From: Flavobacterium circumlabens
GTDB lineage: Bacteria; Bacteroidota; Bacteroidia; Flavobacteriales; Flavobacteriaceae
DNA: 64,000 bases
Direction: 5' to 3'
Assembly (NCBI RefSeq): GCF_004345565.1
Contig: NZ_SLWA01000002.1
Span: 372,001 to 436,000 of the forward strand
Shown here: positions 1 through 8,390 of the stretch, piece after piece
Position numbering within the stretch: position 1 is the stretch's first letter
Layout of the letters: the number at the start of each line of letters is the position of its first letter
Program-made: the position numbers and the translations under genes
Notes under the pieces: model-generated
What the model saw: the letters and a program-made list of their open reading frames with translations, nothing else
What the model was told of the DNA's origin: nothing
Database searches by the model: none

Positions 1-2415
1 GCAAAAACCTTTACCTATCGCGTCTCTGAGGCTGAATTCCATTTTATAAAAAAAGGAATGAGAGTGGCGGTACCTTTTGGTAAAAGTAAAATGTATACGG
101 CACTTGTTCTCGATATTCATGAAAATGCACCAACTTTATACGAAGCCAGGGAAATCCACCAGATTTTAGACGAAAAACCAATTGCCACAGAAATCCAGAT
201 AAAACACTGGCTTTGGGTAGCAAGCTATTATATGTGCGGTATTGGCGATGTGTATCGTGGCGCATTCCCAAGTGGATTGTTATTAGAAAGTGAAACTATT
301 ATTTCGCATAAAGCGGATGTTTCCGTAAACCAAAACGAACTTTCTGATGAAGAATTTTTGGTTTATGAAGCATTGCAGCAACAAAGTTCTCTTAAAGTTC
401 AGGATATCATTGCGATTTTGAACAAGAAAAATATTTTCCCGATTCTTCAAAAAATGATTGCCAAAGGTATTATTGTTTTAGAAGAAGAAATAAAGGAAGG
501 ATACAAACCCAAACTGATTCGATATGTAAAATTGCATCCTAAATACGAAACAGATGAAGGTTTAGGACAGTTGTTGGAAGTACTTAAAAATGCCAATAAG
601 CAAAAGGAAATAGTCCTGGCTTATTTTCAGTTGAGAGCTTCCGAAAAAAAGCCAATCACGGTGAAGAAAATTGTAGAAGCTTCGCAGTCTTCTTCAGCGG
701 CTGTAAAAGCATTGGTAGACAAAGAAATTTTAGAAGAATATTTACTGCAGCACGACCGGGTTAATTTTGAAGGGAAAGCTTCAGAAAAGCTGTTACACTT
801 AAGTGAAGCCCAGGAAAAGGCTTTTACTGAAATTAAAGAAAATCTTATCGATAAAGACGTTTGTCTGCTTCATGGTGTAACTTCAAGCGGAAAAACGGAG
901 ATTTATATCAAATTAATTGAAGAATATCTGGCTACCGGAAAACAAATCTTGTATTTGCTGCCGGAAATTGCGCTGACTACACAGTTGGTCTCTCGTTTGC
1001 GACTTCATTTTGGAGATAAAATTGCTGTTTTCCATTCGAAATACAGTAATAATGAAAGAGTTGAGGTATGGAAACAAACACTCGAAAATGCGGATAAAGC
1101 CCAGATTATAATAGGAGCAAGGTCGGCATTGTTTCTGCCATTTGCCAATTTAGGTTTATTGATCGTAGATGAAGAGCACGAGCAGACTTTTAAGCAGGCA
1201 GATCCCGCACCACGATACCATGCCAGGGATTCAGCGGTAGTTTTGGCAAATTTTCATAATGCCAAAGTACTTTTAGGATCCGCAACACCAAGTATAGAAA
1301 CGTACTTTAATACACAAACAGAGAAATACGGTTTGGTGTCGATTATGGAACGTTATAATAATGTCCGAATGCCCGAAATTGTTTTGGTTGATCTTAAAGA
1401 CAAACATTTCCGAAAAAAAATGACCGGACATTTTAGTGACCTCCTGATCGAAGAAATTGCTGAAGCACTACAATTAGGCGAACAAGTGATTTTGTTTCAA
1501 AACAGACGTGGATATTCCCCTGTAATTGAATGCCTGACTTGTGGCCATGTTCCGCATTGTCAGCAGTGCGATGTGAGTCTGACTTTTCATAAGCATAAAA
1601 ACCAATTGCGTTGCCACTATTGTGGTTATGCGATTGCAAAACCTACACACTGCCACAGCTGTTCCAGTATTGACCTCACGACAAAAGGCTTCGGGACAGA
1701 ACAGATTGAGCAGGAATTACTGACTCTTTTTCCGAAAGCGAAAACCGGCAGAATGGATCAAGACACGACTCGCGGAAAGTTTGGTTTTGAAAAAATTATT
1801 GATTCGTTTAAAAATCGCGAAATAGATATTCTGGTAGGAACACAAATGCTGGCCAAAGGTCTGGATTTTGATAATGTGAGTCTCGTCGGAATCATGAATG
1901 CCGATAACATGCTGCATCATCCGGATTTCAGGGCTTTCGAGCGTAGTTTTCAGATGATGACACAGGTTGCGGGAAGGGCTGGAAGAGCTGAAAAACAAGG
2001 TAAAGTGGTGATCCAAACTTATAATCCAAACCATAATACAATTCAACAGGTAACGACCAATAATTATGCAGGCATGTATAAGGAGCAATTGTATGATCGT
2101 CAGATCTATAAATACCCTCCTTATTTCAGGATTATCAAGCTCACTTTAAAGCATCGTGATTTTGATAAACTAAAAGAAGGTTCAATGTGGTTGTATCAGG
2201 TGCTGAGCCAGAATCTGGCTATGCCGGTACTGGGGCCTGAAGAGCCGGCTATCAGTAGAATAAGAAATGAGTACATACGTACGATTTTGATTAAGATTCC
2301 TCAAAATCTGCCATTAGGGGGTACAAAAAAAACTATTCAGAAAATGTTGAATAGTTTTGAGGCTGTTGCTCAATACAGAGCTATAAAAGTGGTAATAAAT
2401 GTCGATTTCTATTAA
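1..2415 (+). CDS. priA: Primosomal protein N' (replication restart helicase PriA), 5' end outside window
   Basis: The reading frame is open from base 1, so the start lies upstream; the ATG at 58 is only an internal Met, since the residues before it (KTFTYRV...) read like the PriA N-terminal domain. 804 codons are visible. PriA is a 3'-5' DNA helicase that reloads the replisome at collapsed forks. Visible motifs: Walker A GVTSSGKTE (about 874-900), DEEH box (about 1168-1179), eight Cys in CxxC pairs forming the two zinc sites (about 1531-1665), the helicase motif GTQMLAKGLDFD (about 1837) and QVAGRAGR (about 1966). The stop codon TAA (2413-2415) directly abuts the stop of the convergent LytTR gene, leaving no room for a terminator between them. 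Confidence 0.97.
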   Translation, partial: AKTFTYRVSEAEFHFIKKGMRVAVPFGKSKMYTALVLDIHENAPTLYEAREIHQILDEKPIATEIQIKHWLWVASYYMCGIGDVYRGAFPSGLLLESETIISHKADVSVNQNELSDEEFLVYEALQQQSSLKVQDIIAILNKKNIFPILQKMIAKGIIVLEEEIKEGYKPKLIRYVKLHPKYETDEGLGQLLEVLKNANKQKEIVLAYFQLRASEKKPITVKKIVEASQSSSAAVKALVDKEILEEYLLQHDRVNFEGKASEKLLHLSEAQEKAFTEIKENLIDKDVCLLHGVTSSGKTEIYIKLIEEYLATGKQILYLLPEIALTTQLVSRLRLHFGDKIAVFHSKYSNNERVEVWKQTLENADKAQIIIGARSALFLPFANLGLLIVDEEHEQTFKQADPAPRYHARDSAVVLANFHNAKVLLGSATPSIETYFNTQTEKYGLVSIMERYNNVRMPEIVLVDLKDKHFRKKMTGHFSDLLIEEIAEALQLGEQVILFQNRRGYSPVIECLTCGHVPHCQQCDVSLTFHKHKNQLRCHYCGYAIAKPTHCHSCSSIDLTTKGFGTEQIEQELLTLFPKAKTGRMDQDTTRGKFGFEKIIDSFKNREIDILVGTQMLAKGLDFDNVSLVGIMNADNMLHHPDFRAFERSFQMMTQVAGRAGRAEKQGKVVIQTYNPNHNTIQQVTTNNYAGMYKEQLYDRQIYKYPPYFRIIKLTLKHRDFDKLKEGSMWLYQVLSQNLAMPVLGPEEPAISRIRNEYIRTILIKIPQNLPLGGTKKTIQKMLNSFEAVAQYRAIKVVINVDFY

Positions 2416-3114
2416 TTAAGAAGAAGTAGAAAGAGCTTTTACAAGGTCTTCCTTTTTATTTCTGCTTAACGGAATTTTTGTAATACCAATTTCTGCAAAT
2501 TTGCTGTTAAAGCGTTCTACCTTATCAATATTAATAATATAGGATTTGTGTACACGAATAAATTTATCTTTAGATAAATCATTTTCAAAAGATTTCATCG
2601 TAGAAAGTACCAGATTGCTGTCATCTTCGGTAACCACTCTTACATAATCTCCGAAAGCTTCTATCCATTTGATTTTTGCAGTGAAAATTTTAAGTTTTTT
2701 AAGGTTGCTTTTGATGAAAATATGTTCGCCTTCTTCTTCTTTTACCTCTTTTTTAAGTAAATGCATATCAACCGCTCTTTTAACGGAAGAGTTAAAACGA
2801 TCAACAGCAATAGGCTTTTGAAGATAATCGGTAGCATCATAATCAAATGCTTTTAAGGCATATTCAGCTTTAGAAGTAATAAAAATGATCTGCGGTTTGG
2901 ATTTTAGCCCGTCCAGGAAATCAAAACCATTGATAACGGGCATTTCTATATCAAGAAATATTAAGTCGATATTATTAAGAGAGATACAGCTTTTCGCTTC
3001 AATTGCGTTCGAAAAGTCACCAATCAAATGCAAGCCTGGGTGATTATTTACTAATTTTGCAATAATTGTCCTCTGTATAGAACTATCATCCACAACAACA
3101 CAGTTTAGTTTCAT
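2416..3114 (-). CDS. LytTR-family response regulator
   Basis: 232 aa DNA-binding response regulator. Residues 1-120 form a receiver domain with acidic pair D9/D10, phospho-acceptor D55 (FLDIEMP) and the conserved Lys in DYLQKPI. Residues 135-230 form a LytTR DNA-binding domain (KWIEAFGDYVRV, FIRVHKSYIIN). Such proteins usually pair with a histidine kinase of the LytS/YehU class, but no kinase gene is next to it, so it is an orphan here. Its target genes cannot be told from the sequence. It ends back to back with priA. Confidence 0.93.
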   Translation of the reverse strand: MKLNCVVVDDSSIQRTIIAKLVNNHPGLHLIGDFSNAIEAKSCISLNNIDLIFLDIEMPVINGFDFLDGLKSKPQIIFITSKAEYALKAFDYDATDYLQKPIAVDRFNSSVKRAVDMHLLKKEVKEEEGEHIFIKSNLKKLKIFTAKIKWIEAFGDYVRVVTEDDSNLVLSTMKSFENDLSKDKFIRVHKSYIINIDKVERFNSKFAEIGITKIPLSRNKKEDLVKALSTSS

Positions 3115-3230
3115 AACATTTAAGTTTAGTATAAATTCAGGATAGCAGTAGTAAATATATTATTTTTTTAGGAAAAAAACTAAAATTGAAGTTTATTTTT
3201 CGTTTTCCGGCGAATAAACGTAAAAAAGTG

Positions 3231-3260
3231 TTGTGGATATAAATATATTCACTACTTTTG
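3231..3260 (+). promoter_or_regulatory. Promoter of the rpsF-rpsR-rplI operon
   Basis: TTG at 3231-3233, a 19-nt spacer and TACTTTTG at 3253-3260 match the Bacteroidetes -33/-7 consensus TTG-N17-23-TAnnTTTG. Predicted transcription start is near 3267, giving a leader of about 25 nt before the rpsF ATG at 3292. This is too short for the S6:S18 RNA leader element found upstream of rpsF in many other bacteria. Confidence 0.75.
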
Positions 3261-3291
3261 CACCCAATTTTAACAAATAAATATTATATTT

Positions 3292-3633
3292 ATGAATCAT
3301 TATGAAACTGTTTTCATTTTAAATCCCGTTTTATCTGAGGTTCAGGTGAAGGAAACAGTAACGAAATTTGAAGAATTTCTTACTAGCAGAGGAGCTGAAA
3401 TGGTATCAAAAGAGGATTGGGGCCTAAAAAAAATGGCTTACGAAATCCAAAACAAAAAAAGTGGTTTTTATCACTTGTTTGAGTACAAAGTAGCAGGAGA
3501 AGTCCTAATTGCTTTTGAGACTGAATTTAGACGTGACGAGAGAGTTATGCGTTTCCTGACTGTAAGTTTGGATAAACATGCAATTTCTTGGGCTGAAAGA
3601 AGAAGAGCCAAATTAAAATCTACTAAAGCTTAA
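3292..3633 (+). CDS. rpsF: 30S ribosomal protein S6
   Basis: 113 aa, the usual length for S6, a small-subunit protein that heterodimerises with S18 on the 16S rRNA central domain. The start [16 protein letters not shown] and the core sequence [18 protein letters not shown] are typical. The upstream base context is A/T-rich with no Shine-Dalgarno, as normal for Bacteroidetes. It is first in the rpsF-rpsR-rplI operon, with 5 nt to rpsR. Confidence 0.98.
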   Translation: MNHYETVFILNPVLSEVQVKETVTKFEEFLTSRGAEMVSKEDWGLKKMAYEIQNKKSGFYHLFEYKVAGEVLIAFETEFRRDERVMRFLTVSLDKHAISWAERRRAKLKSTKA

Positions 3634-3638
3634 TTATT

Positions 3639-3935
3639 ATGTCTACAATAGAGCAATCTGCAAAAGGAAAAAAAGACGGGGATATCAGATATCTTACGCC
3701 TTTAAATATTGAAACTAACAAAACTAAAAAGTATTGTCGTTTCAAAAAATCAGGAATCAAATATATCGATTATAAAGATGCTGATTTCTTATTGAAATTC
3801 GTTAATGAGCAAGGAAAAATTCTTCCTCGTCGTTTAACAGGAACTTCATTGAAATACCAAAGAAAAGTGTCTGTAGCTGTAAAAAGAGCGCGTCACTTAG
3901 CTTTAATGCCATACGTGGCCGATTTATTAAAATAA
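3639..3935 (+). CDS. rpsR: 30S ribosomal protein S18
   Basis: 98 aa. S18 binds next to S6 in the small subunit. Recognisable by [31 protein letters not shown] sequence and a C-terminal [12 protein letters not shown]. The family core is about 75 aa; the N-terminal extension of about 20 residues ([19 protein letters not shown]) is commonly seen in Bacteroidetes. It lies 5 nt after rpsF and 67 nt before rplI. Confidence 0.98.
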
Positions 3936-3950
3936 TTTAAAAACTCAGTT

Positions 3951-3979
3951 GTTGGTTTCCCGTTAAAACGGAACCTAAC
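3951..3979 (+). other. Imperfect hairpin in the rpsR-rplI gap
   Basis: GTTGGTTTCCCGTT faces AACGGAACCTAAC, giving a bulged stem inside the only sizeable gap of this ribosomal operon. It has no T tract, so it is unlikely to be a terminator. It could be an RNA processing or ribosomal-protein binding site, but nothing in the sequence proves a role. Confidence 0.3.
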
Positions 3980-4002
3980 TTCTCAAATATAAGGACAACA
4001 AC

Positions 4003-4443
4003 ATGGAACTTATTTTAAAACAAGACGTACAGAATCTAGGATTTAAAGATGATGTAGTATCTGTAAAAGCGGGTTACGGACGTAACTTTTTAATACCTCA
4101 GGGTTTTGCTGCTTTAGCAACTCCTTCTGCTAAAAAAGTTTTGGCTGAAAACCTAAAACAAAGAGCACACAAAGAAGCTAAAGTAGTTGGTGATGCAAAA
4201 GCATTAGCTGAAACTTTAAAAGCTCTTGAAATTAAACTTACTGCAAAAGCTGGTGGAGAGAAACTTTTTGGTTCTATCACAAACATCGACATTGCTGAAG
4301 CTTTAGAAAAATCCGGTAACGCTATTGATAGAAAATTCATCACTAGTGGTATCGTAAAACGTACTGGAAAATATACTGCAAACATCCGTTTACACAGAGA
4401 TGTAATAGTTGAGTTACCTTACGAAATTATTGCAGAGAAATAA
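4003..4443 (+). CDS. rplI: 50S ribosomal protein L9
   Basis: 146 aa, normal length. L9 binds 23S rRNA through its N-terminal domain and projects toward the neighbouring ribosome. The N-terminal signature MELILKQDVQNLGFKDDVVSVKAGYGRNFLIPQGFA is diagnostic. A charged central helix follows, then a C-terminal domain ending in VIVELPYEIIAEK. Last gene of the rpsF operon; an intrinsic terminator starts 30 nt after its stop. Confidence 0.98.
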   Translation: MELILKQDVQNLGFKDDVVSVKAGYGRNFLIPQGFAALATPSAKKVLAENLKQRAHKEAKVVGDAKALAETLKALEIKLTAKAGGEKLFGSITNIDIAEALEKSGNAIDRKFITSGIVKRTGKYTANIRLHRDVIVELPYEIIAEK

Positions 4444-4473
4444 CAGATTGTTAACTTTTTGTTAATAAAATAT

Positions 4474-4503
4474 AAAAATCACTCCTTGGAGTGATTTTTT
4501 TTT
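4474..4503 (+). terminator. Intrinsic terminator after rplI
   Basis: Perfect 12-bp stem AAAAATCACTCC / GGAGTGATTTTT with a two-base apex (the real loop will open the inner pairs) followed by more T. The loop TT and following G also supply the TTG of the promoter for the next gene, so terminator and promoter overlap. Confidence 0.9.
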
Positions 4504-4514
4504 GTCTAATTTTG
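4486..4514 (+). promoter_or_regulatory. Promoter of the Oar-like TonB receptor gene
   Basis: TTG at 4486-4488, an 18-nt spacer and TAATTTTG at 4507-4514 fit the Bacteroidetes consensus. The -33 element sits in the apex of the rplI terminator. Predicted start near 4521, about 23 nt before the ATG at 4544. Confidence 0.65.
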
Positions 4515-4543
4515 AGTGAAATAACTCACTCAAAACCAAGAAA

Positions 4544-7500
4544 ATGAAAAAAATCTTTGCATTATTGTTATGTGTCTTAGGTCTTACCGCCAGTATAGGG
4601 CAAACTACGACATCGAGTATTAAAGGTATCGTAAAAAGTTCGGGCAACGAACTTTTGCCGGGAGCGACTATCCAGGCAGTTCATACTCCGACTGGTTCAA
4701 AATATTCTTCTCTCTCTAATGGAGATGGAAGATTTAATATTTTGAATATGAGAATTGGCGGACCTTATAAGATCATTGTTACTTTTGTTGGCTACCAAAA
4801 TCAGGAATATAATGATGTTTATCTTGATTTGGGAAAGGTATTTAATTTAGATGTTATTTTAGCAAATGAAAGCCAGGCTTTAGAAGAAGTCAAAGTAGTT
4901 TCTAAAAATAAAGTTTTTCAAAGCGGAAGAACCGGCGCCGAAACCACAATTGGCAGAAGAGAGCTGACTGCTTTACCTACTATTTCGAGATCGGCTGAAG
5001 ATTTTACACGTTTAGAGCCAACGGCCAGCGGGGGTTCGTTTGGAGGAAGAAATGACCAGTACAATAATTATTCTTTAAATGGTGCTATTTTTAATAATCC
5101 ATTTGGTTTGGATGCGGCAACTCCGGGTGGGCAAACAGGTTCCCAGCCAATTTCATTAGATGCAATTGATCAGATTCAGGTAGCAACCGCTCCTTACGAT
5201 GTTACTTTGTCCGGCTTTACAGGAGCTTCTGTAAATGCGGTAACAAAGTCGGGGAGTAACGAATTTCATGGTACTGCCTATGTTTTTTACCGAAACCAGG
5301 ATCTAACGGGAAGTAAAATAAAAGGAGAAAAAATATTTGTACCTTCTTTAGAACAAACCCAGGCCGGATTCAGTTTGGGAGCTCCAATTATTAAAGATAA
5401 ATTATTCATTTTCGGAAATTTTGAAATTGATAAAAGAAGCGATTTGGGATCTAATTTCGTGGCCAATAATAATGATGGTGTTACCGGAATTAACGAATCC
5501 AGAGTATTGGAGTCTGATTTAATTGCAGTATCAAATGCCTTAGCGGGCCTAAAAGATGCCAATGGCAATAATTTTAATTATAATCCCGGCGCTTACCAGG
5601 GTTTTGTACACAATTCAAATTCTACAAAAGGAATTGTAAAAGTAGACTGGAATATTAATGACAATCATAAATTAGCTGTTATTTATAATTTTCTGGATGC
5701 TTCCAAAGATAAACCGGCACATCCGACAGCATTAGGGTTCAGGGGGCCAAATGCTTCAATTCTTCAGTTTCAGAATGCAGGATATCAGATTAACAATAAA
5801 CTGAGTTCTTTTTTATTGGAGTTAAATTCAAAATTCAGCGAATCTGTTTCTAATAAACTGCAGGCCGGTTATACGTATTTCAATGATTTTAGAGATCCTT
5901 TTTCATCTCCCGCTCCGGTGATTAATATACAGGACGGTGCCGGATCAAATTATATTATTGCCGGGCATGAGCCATTTTCCATCAATAATACACTGAAGCA
6001 GAAAGTAATTCAGATTACCGATAATCTGAATTATACTGTAGGCAGCCATGCCTTTACTTTTGGGACTTCTTTTGAAAAATTTAATTTCGAAAATTCCTTT
6101 AATTTAGCGGGTTACGATAAGTTTCGTGGTAATACAGATCCGGTTCCTTATTACGGAACTTTTAGACCTTATGCAAGTGTAGCGGACTTTTTAGCAGATG
6201 CGGCTTTGCCATTTGCATCCAGTTCCGTAGCTCAGAATATGCAGAATGCGATTGATACGTATAAATCAAAAAATAATTATGCTGTTGGTGCCGATAATGG
6301 CTGGAAGTTAGCAGAGTTAAATGTTGGGCAATGGGCTTTTTATGCCCAGGATGACTGGAGTGTTACCGATAATTTCAAGTTGTCATTTGGTTTAAGAGCA
6401 GATAAGCCCTTGTACTTTAATACGTCAGATTTAATTCAGAAATATATTGATACGAATAATGGCGGATCAAAAAGAAATAATAATATAGATTATTTTGATC
6501 CTGAAACAGGAAAAGCCGTAAAATTAATTTCTACTGACCTGCCAAGCGATAAAATTTTGTGGTCACCAAGAATTGGTTTTAACTGGGATGCCAGCGGTAA
6601 TGAAACATCACAGCTTCGAGGTGGATCCGGAGTTTTTACGGGCAGGATTCCTTTTGTTTGGTTAGGTAATCAGGTAAGTGGTGCCGATGACAGTTTTTTT
6701 CAGATTATGGATCCGGATTATAAATGGCCGCAAGTGTGGAGAACCAGTTTAGGATATGATCATAAATTTGAAAGTAATTATATTTTGACTATTGATATGT
6801 CTTATAACAAAGATATTAATGGCGTTCATGTGCAAAACTGGGGTTTAAAAGATCCAACGGGAACTTTGGGAGGTGTAGACGGCAGATTGATCTATACTGC
6901 TGCTGATAAAGGTGCAAATAATGCCTATGTGATGACTAACTCAGATAAAGGATTTGCTTTTAATAGTTCCGTTAAAATCCAGAAAACTTTTGAAAATGGT
7001 TTGTATGCGAGTTTAGCTTATAATTATTTAGTGTCTAAAGATGTGAATTCTATCGAAGCTGAAATTACCGGAGATGCCTTTGCCTTTAATCCTGCTTTGG
7101 GTAATGTAAATAAAGATGTGCTTTCTAATTCTAAATACGGAGACAATAACCGTTTCATTGGTGTGAGTTCAAAGAAATGGAAATACGGGAACGATAAGTG
7201 GTCTACGACAATTTCTACTTTCTTCGAATATGCCAGAGGAGGGCGTTTTAGTTATACTTATGGTGGTGATATCAATAATGACGGATCGGCGGTAAATGAC
7301 TTAATCTATGTGCCTAGAGCAGCCGAAATCGGACAAATGACGTTTACAGGAGGATTGGCACAAGGTGATGCTTTTAATAAATTTATTGAACAGGATGATT
7401 ATTTAAGAGACAGAAGAGGTCAGTATGCAGAGCGTTACGGGGCAATTTCTCCGTGGAGAGGAAAATGGGACTTAAAACTTTTACAGGATTATAATTTCAA

Positions 7501-7747
7501 ATTTTCATCTGCTTCAGAAAAAAAGAATACCATACAGTTTAGTATTGATATTTTAAATGTTGGAAACTTGTTAAATTCTGACTGGGGAGTTGTTCAGGTT
7601 CCTACCAGTGTACAGCCAATTGGAGTTACTGTTGTTGGAAATACGCCAACGTATACCTTCACTAATACACAGACAAAGACCTTTAGTTATGATGCCAGTC
7701 TGAATTCAAGATGGCAAATGCAATTTGGTATCAGATATATTTTCTAA
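4544..7747 (+). CDS. Oar-like TonB-dependent outer-membrane receptor
   Basis: 1067 aa. Signal peptide at 1-19 (MKKIFALLLCVLGLTASIG). Residues 20-110 form a carboxypeptidase-regulatory-like beta-sandwich (SSIKGIVKSSGNELLPGATI), followed by a TonB plug domain (about 120-235: LPTISRSAEDFTRLEP, VATAPYDVTLSGFTGASVNAVTKSGSNEF) and a large beta-barrel ending in the aromatic terminus QFGIRYIF. This architecture matches the Oar-like branch of TonB-dependent transporters rather than SusC: no SusD gene follows and the gene stands alone between two terminators. The substrate cannot be predicted. It would use TonB/ExbBD energy to import a ligand across the outer membrane. Confidence 0.9.
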   Translation: MKKIFALLLCVLGLTASIGQTTTSSIKGIVKSSGNELLPGATIQAVHTPTGSKYSSLSNGDGRFNILNMRIGGPYKIIVTFVGYQNQEYNDVYLDLGKVFNLDVILANESQALEEVKVVSKNKVFQSGRTGAETTIGRRELTALPTISRSAEDFTRLEPTASGGSFGGRNDQYNNYSLNGAIFNNPFGLDAATPGGQTGSQPISLDAIDQIQVATAPYDVTLSGFTGASVNAVTKSGSNEFHGTAYVFYRNQDLTGSKIKGEKIFVPSLEQTQAGFSLGAPIIKDKLFIFGNFEIDKRSDLGSNFVANNNDGVTGINESRVLESDLIAVSNALAGLKDANGNNFNYNPGAYQGFVHNSNSTKGIVKVDWNINDNHKLAVIYNFLDASKDKPAHPTALGFRGPNASILQFQNAGYQINNKLSSFLLELNSKFSESVSNKLQAGYTYFNDFRDPFSSPAPVINIQDGAGSNYIIAGHEPFSINNTLKQKVIQITDNLNYTVGSHAFTFGTSFEKFNFENSFNLAGYDKFRGNTDPVPYYGTFRPYASVADFLADAALPFASSSVAQNMQNAIDTYKSKNNYAVGADNGWKLAELNVGQWAFYAQDDWSVTDNFKLSFGLRADKPLYFNTSDLIQKYIDTNNGGSKRNNNIDYFDPETGKAVKLISTDLPSDKILWSPRIGFNWDASGNETSQLRGGSGVFTGRIPFVWLGNQVSGADDSFFQIMDPDYKWPQVWRTSLGYDHKFESNYILTIDMSYNKDINGVHVQNWGLKDPTGTLGGVDGRLIYTAADKGANNAYVMTNSDKGFAFNSSVKIQKTFENGLYASLAYNYLVSKDVNSIEAEITGDAFAFNPALGNVNKDVLSNSKYGDNNRFIGVSSKKWKYGNDKWSTTISTFFEYARGGRFSYTYGGDINNDGSAVNDLIYVPRAAEIGQMTFTGGLAQGDAFNKFIEQDDYLRDRRGQYAERYGAISPWRGKWDLKLLQDYNFKFSSASEKKNTIQFSIDILNVGNLLNSDWGVVQVPTSVQPIGVTVVGNTPTYTFTNTQTKTFSYDASLNSRWQMQFGIRYIF

Positions 7748-7770
7748 TCGAATAAAGATATTGTAAATTT

Positions 7771-7797
7771 GCCCCCTCATTTGAGGGGGCTTTTTTG
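7771..7797 (+). terminator. Intrinsic terminator after the TonB receptor gene
   Basis: GCCCCCTCA (7771-7779) pairs with TGAGGGGGC (7782-7790), followed by six T. Strong GC stem in an AT-rich setting. Confidence 0.92.
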
Positions 7798-7853
7798 TTT
7801 AAAAATGTAGATACTTATAAAGCTGTACAAAGGTTTAATTTGAAAAAATAATA

Positions 7854-8327
7854 ATGAAATACGCAAGATTAACAAAAGAGCAATTTGATGAATTGCATGC
7901 AGAATTTTCCAGTTTTTTGGCAACGCAGGCGATTGATAAAGCAGAGTGGGATTCCATAAAAGAAAATAAACCCGAAGTAGCAGAGCAGGAACTGGATGTT
8001 TTTTCAGATTTGATCTGGGAAGGTGTTTTGTCCAGAGCTGAGTTTTTGGAGCATTTTTCTAAAAACCATATTTTCTTATTTCAATGTTTTGATAGTCATG
8101 TGCAGTCTATCGTTTTAAAATCATTGGTTCCTGAAACTGATTTTCTGACGCAGGAAGGTCTACAGTGGCTGAGCGATAATATGTTTACAGAGAACATAGA
8201 AATGAAGGTGGGAAAAAAAGTATTTACTGAAGATCGTAATATATCTATTTTTGAATTAATTCAGCAGGGTGCTTTTTTAAGTGACGGGCAATTATTCAAA
8301 CAAATCAATACGATTATAGAATCTTGA
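7854..8327 (+). CDS. Conserved hypothetical protein (DUF6495-like)
   Basis: 157 aa, acidic and soluble, with no signal peptide or membrane segment. Starts MKYARLTKEQFDELHAEFSSFLATQAIDKAEWDSIK; the middle part is Phe/Leu-rich (FLEHFSKNHIFLFQCFDSHVQSIVLKSL). I recall this as a small Flavobacteriia-specific family (DUF6495), but without a search that is a recollection. The ATG follows a run of A-rich sequence (ATAATAATG). Own terminators on both sides make it a single-gene unit. No function can be assigned. Confidence 0.8.
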   Translation: MKYARLTKEQFDELHAEFSSFLATQAIDKAEWDSIKENKPEVAEQELDVFSDLIWEGVLSRAEFLEHFSKNHIFLFQCFDSHVQSIVLKSLVPETDFLTQEGLQWLSDNMFTENIEMKVGKKVFTEDRNISIFELIQQGAFLSDGQLFKQINTIIES

Positions 8328-8350
8328 TAATTTAGAAACTATTAAATTGA

Positions 8351-8390
8351 AAAAGGTAAATGATTGGTGTTAAATTATTTACCTTTTTTT
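8351..8390 (+). terminator. Intrinsic terminator after the DUF6495-like gene
   Basis: AAAAGGTAAAT (8351-8361) pairs with ATTTACCTTTT (8377-8387), followed by more T; 15-nt loop. Confidence 0.8.

Noticed and set aside
4462..4647. Minus-strand ORF across the rplI terminator
   Set aside because: It runs through a terminator and the signal-peptide region of the receptor gene; a shadow.
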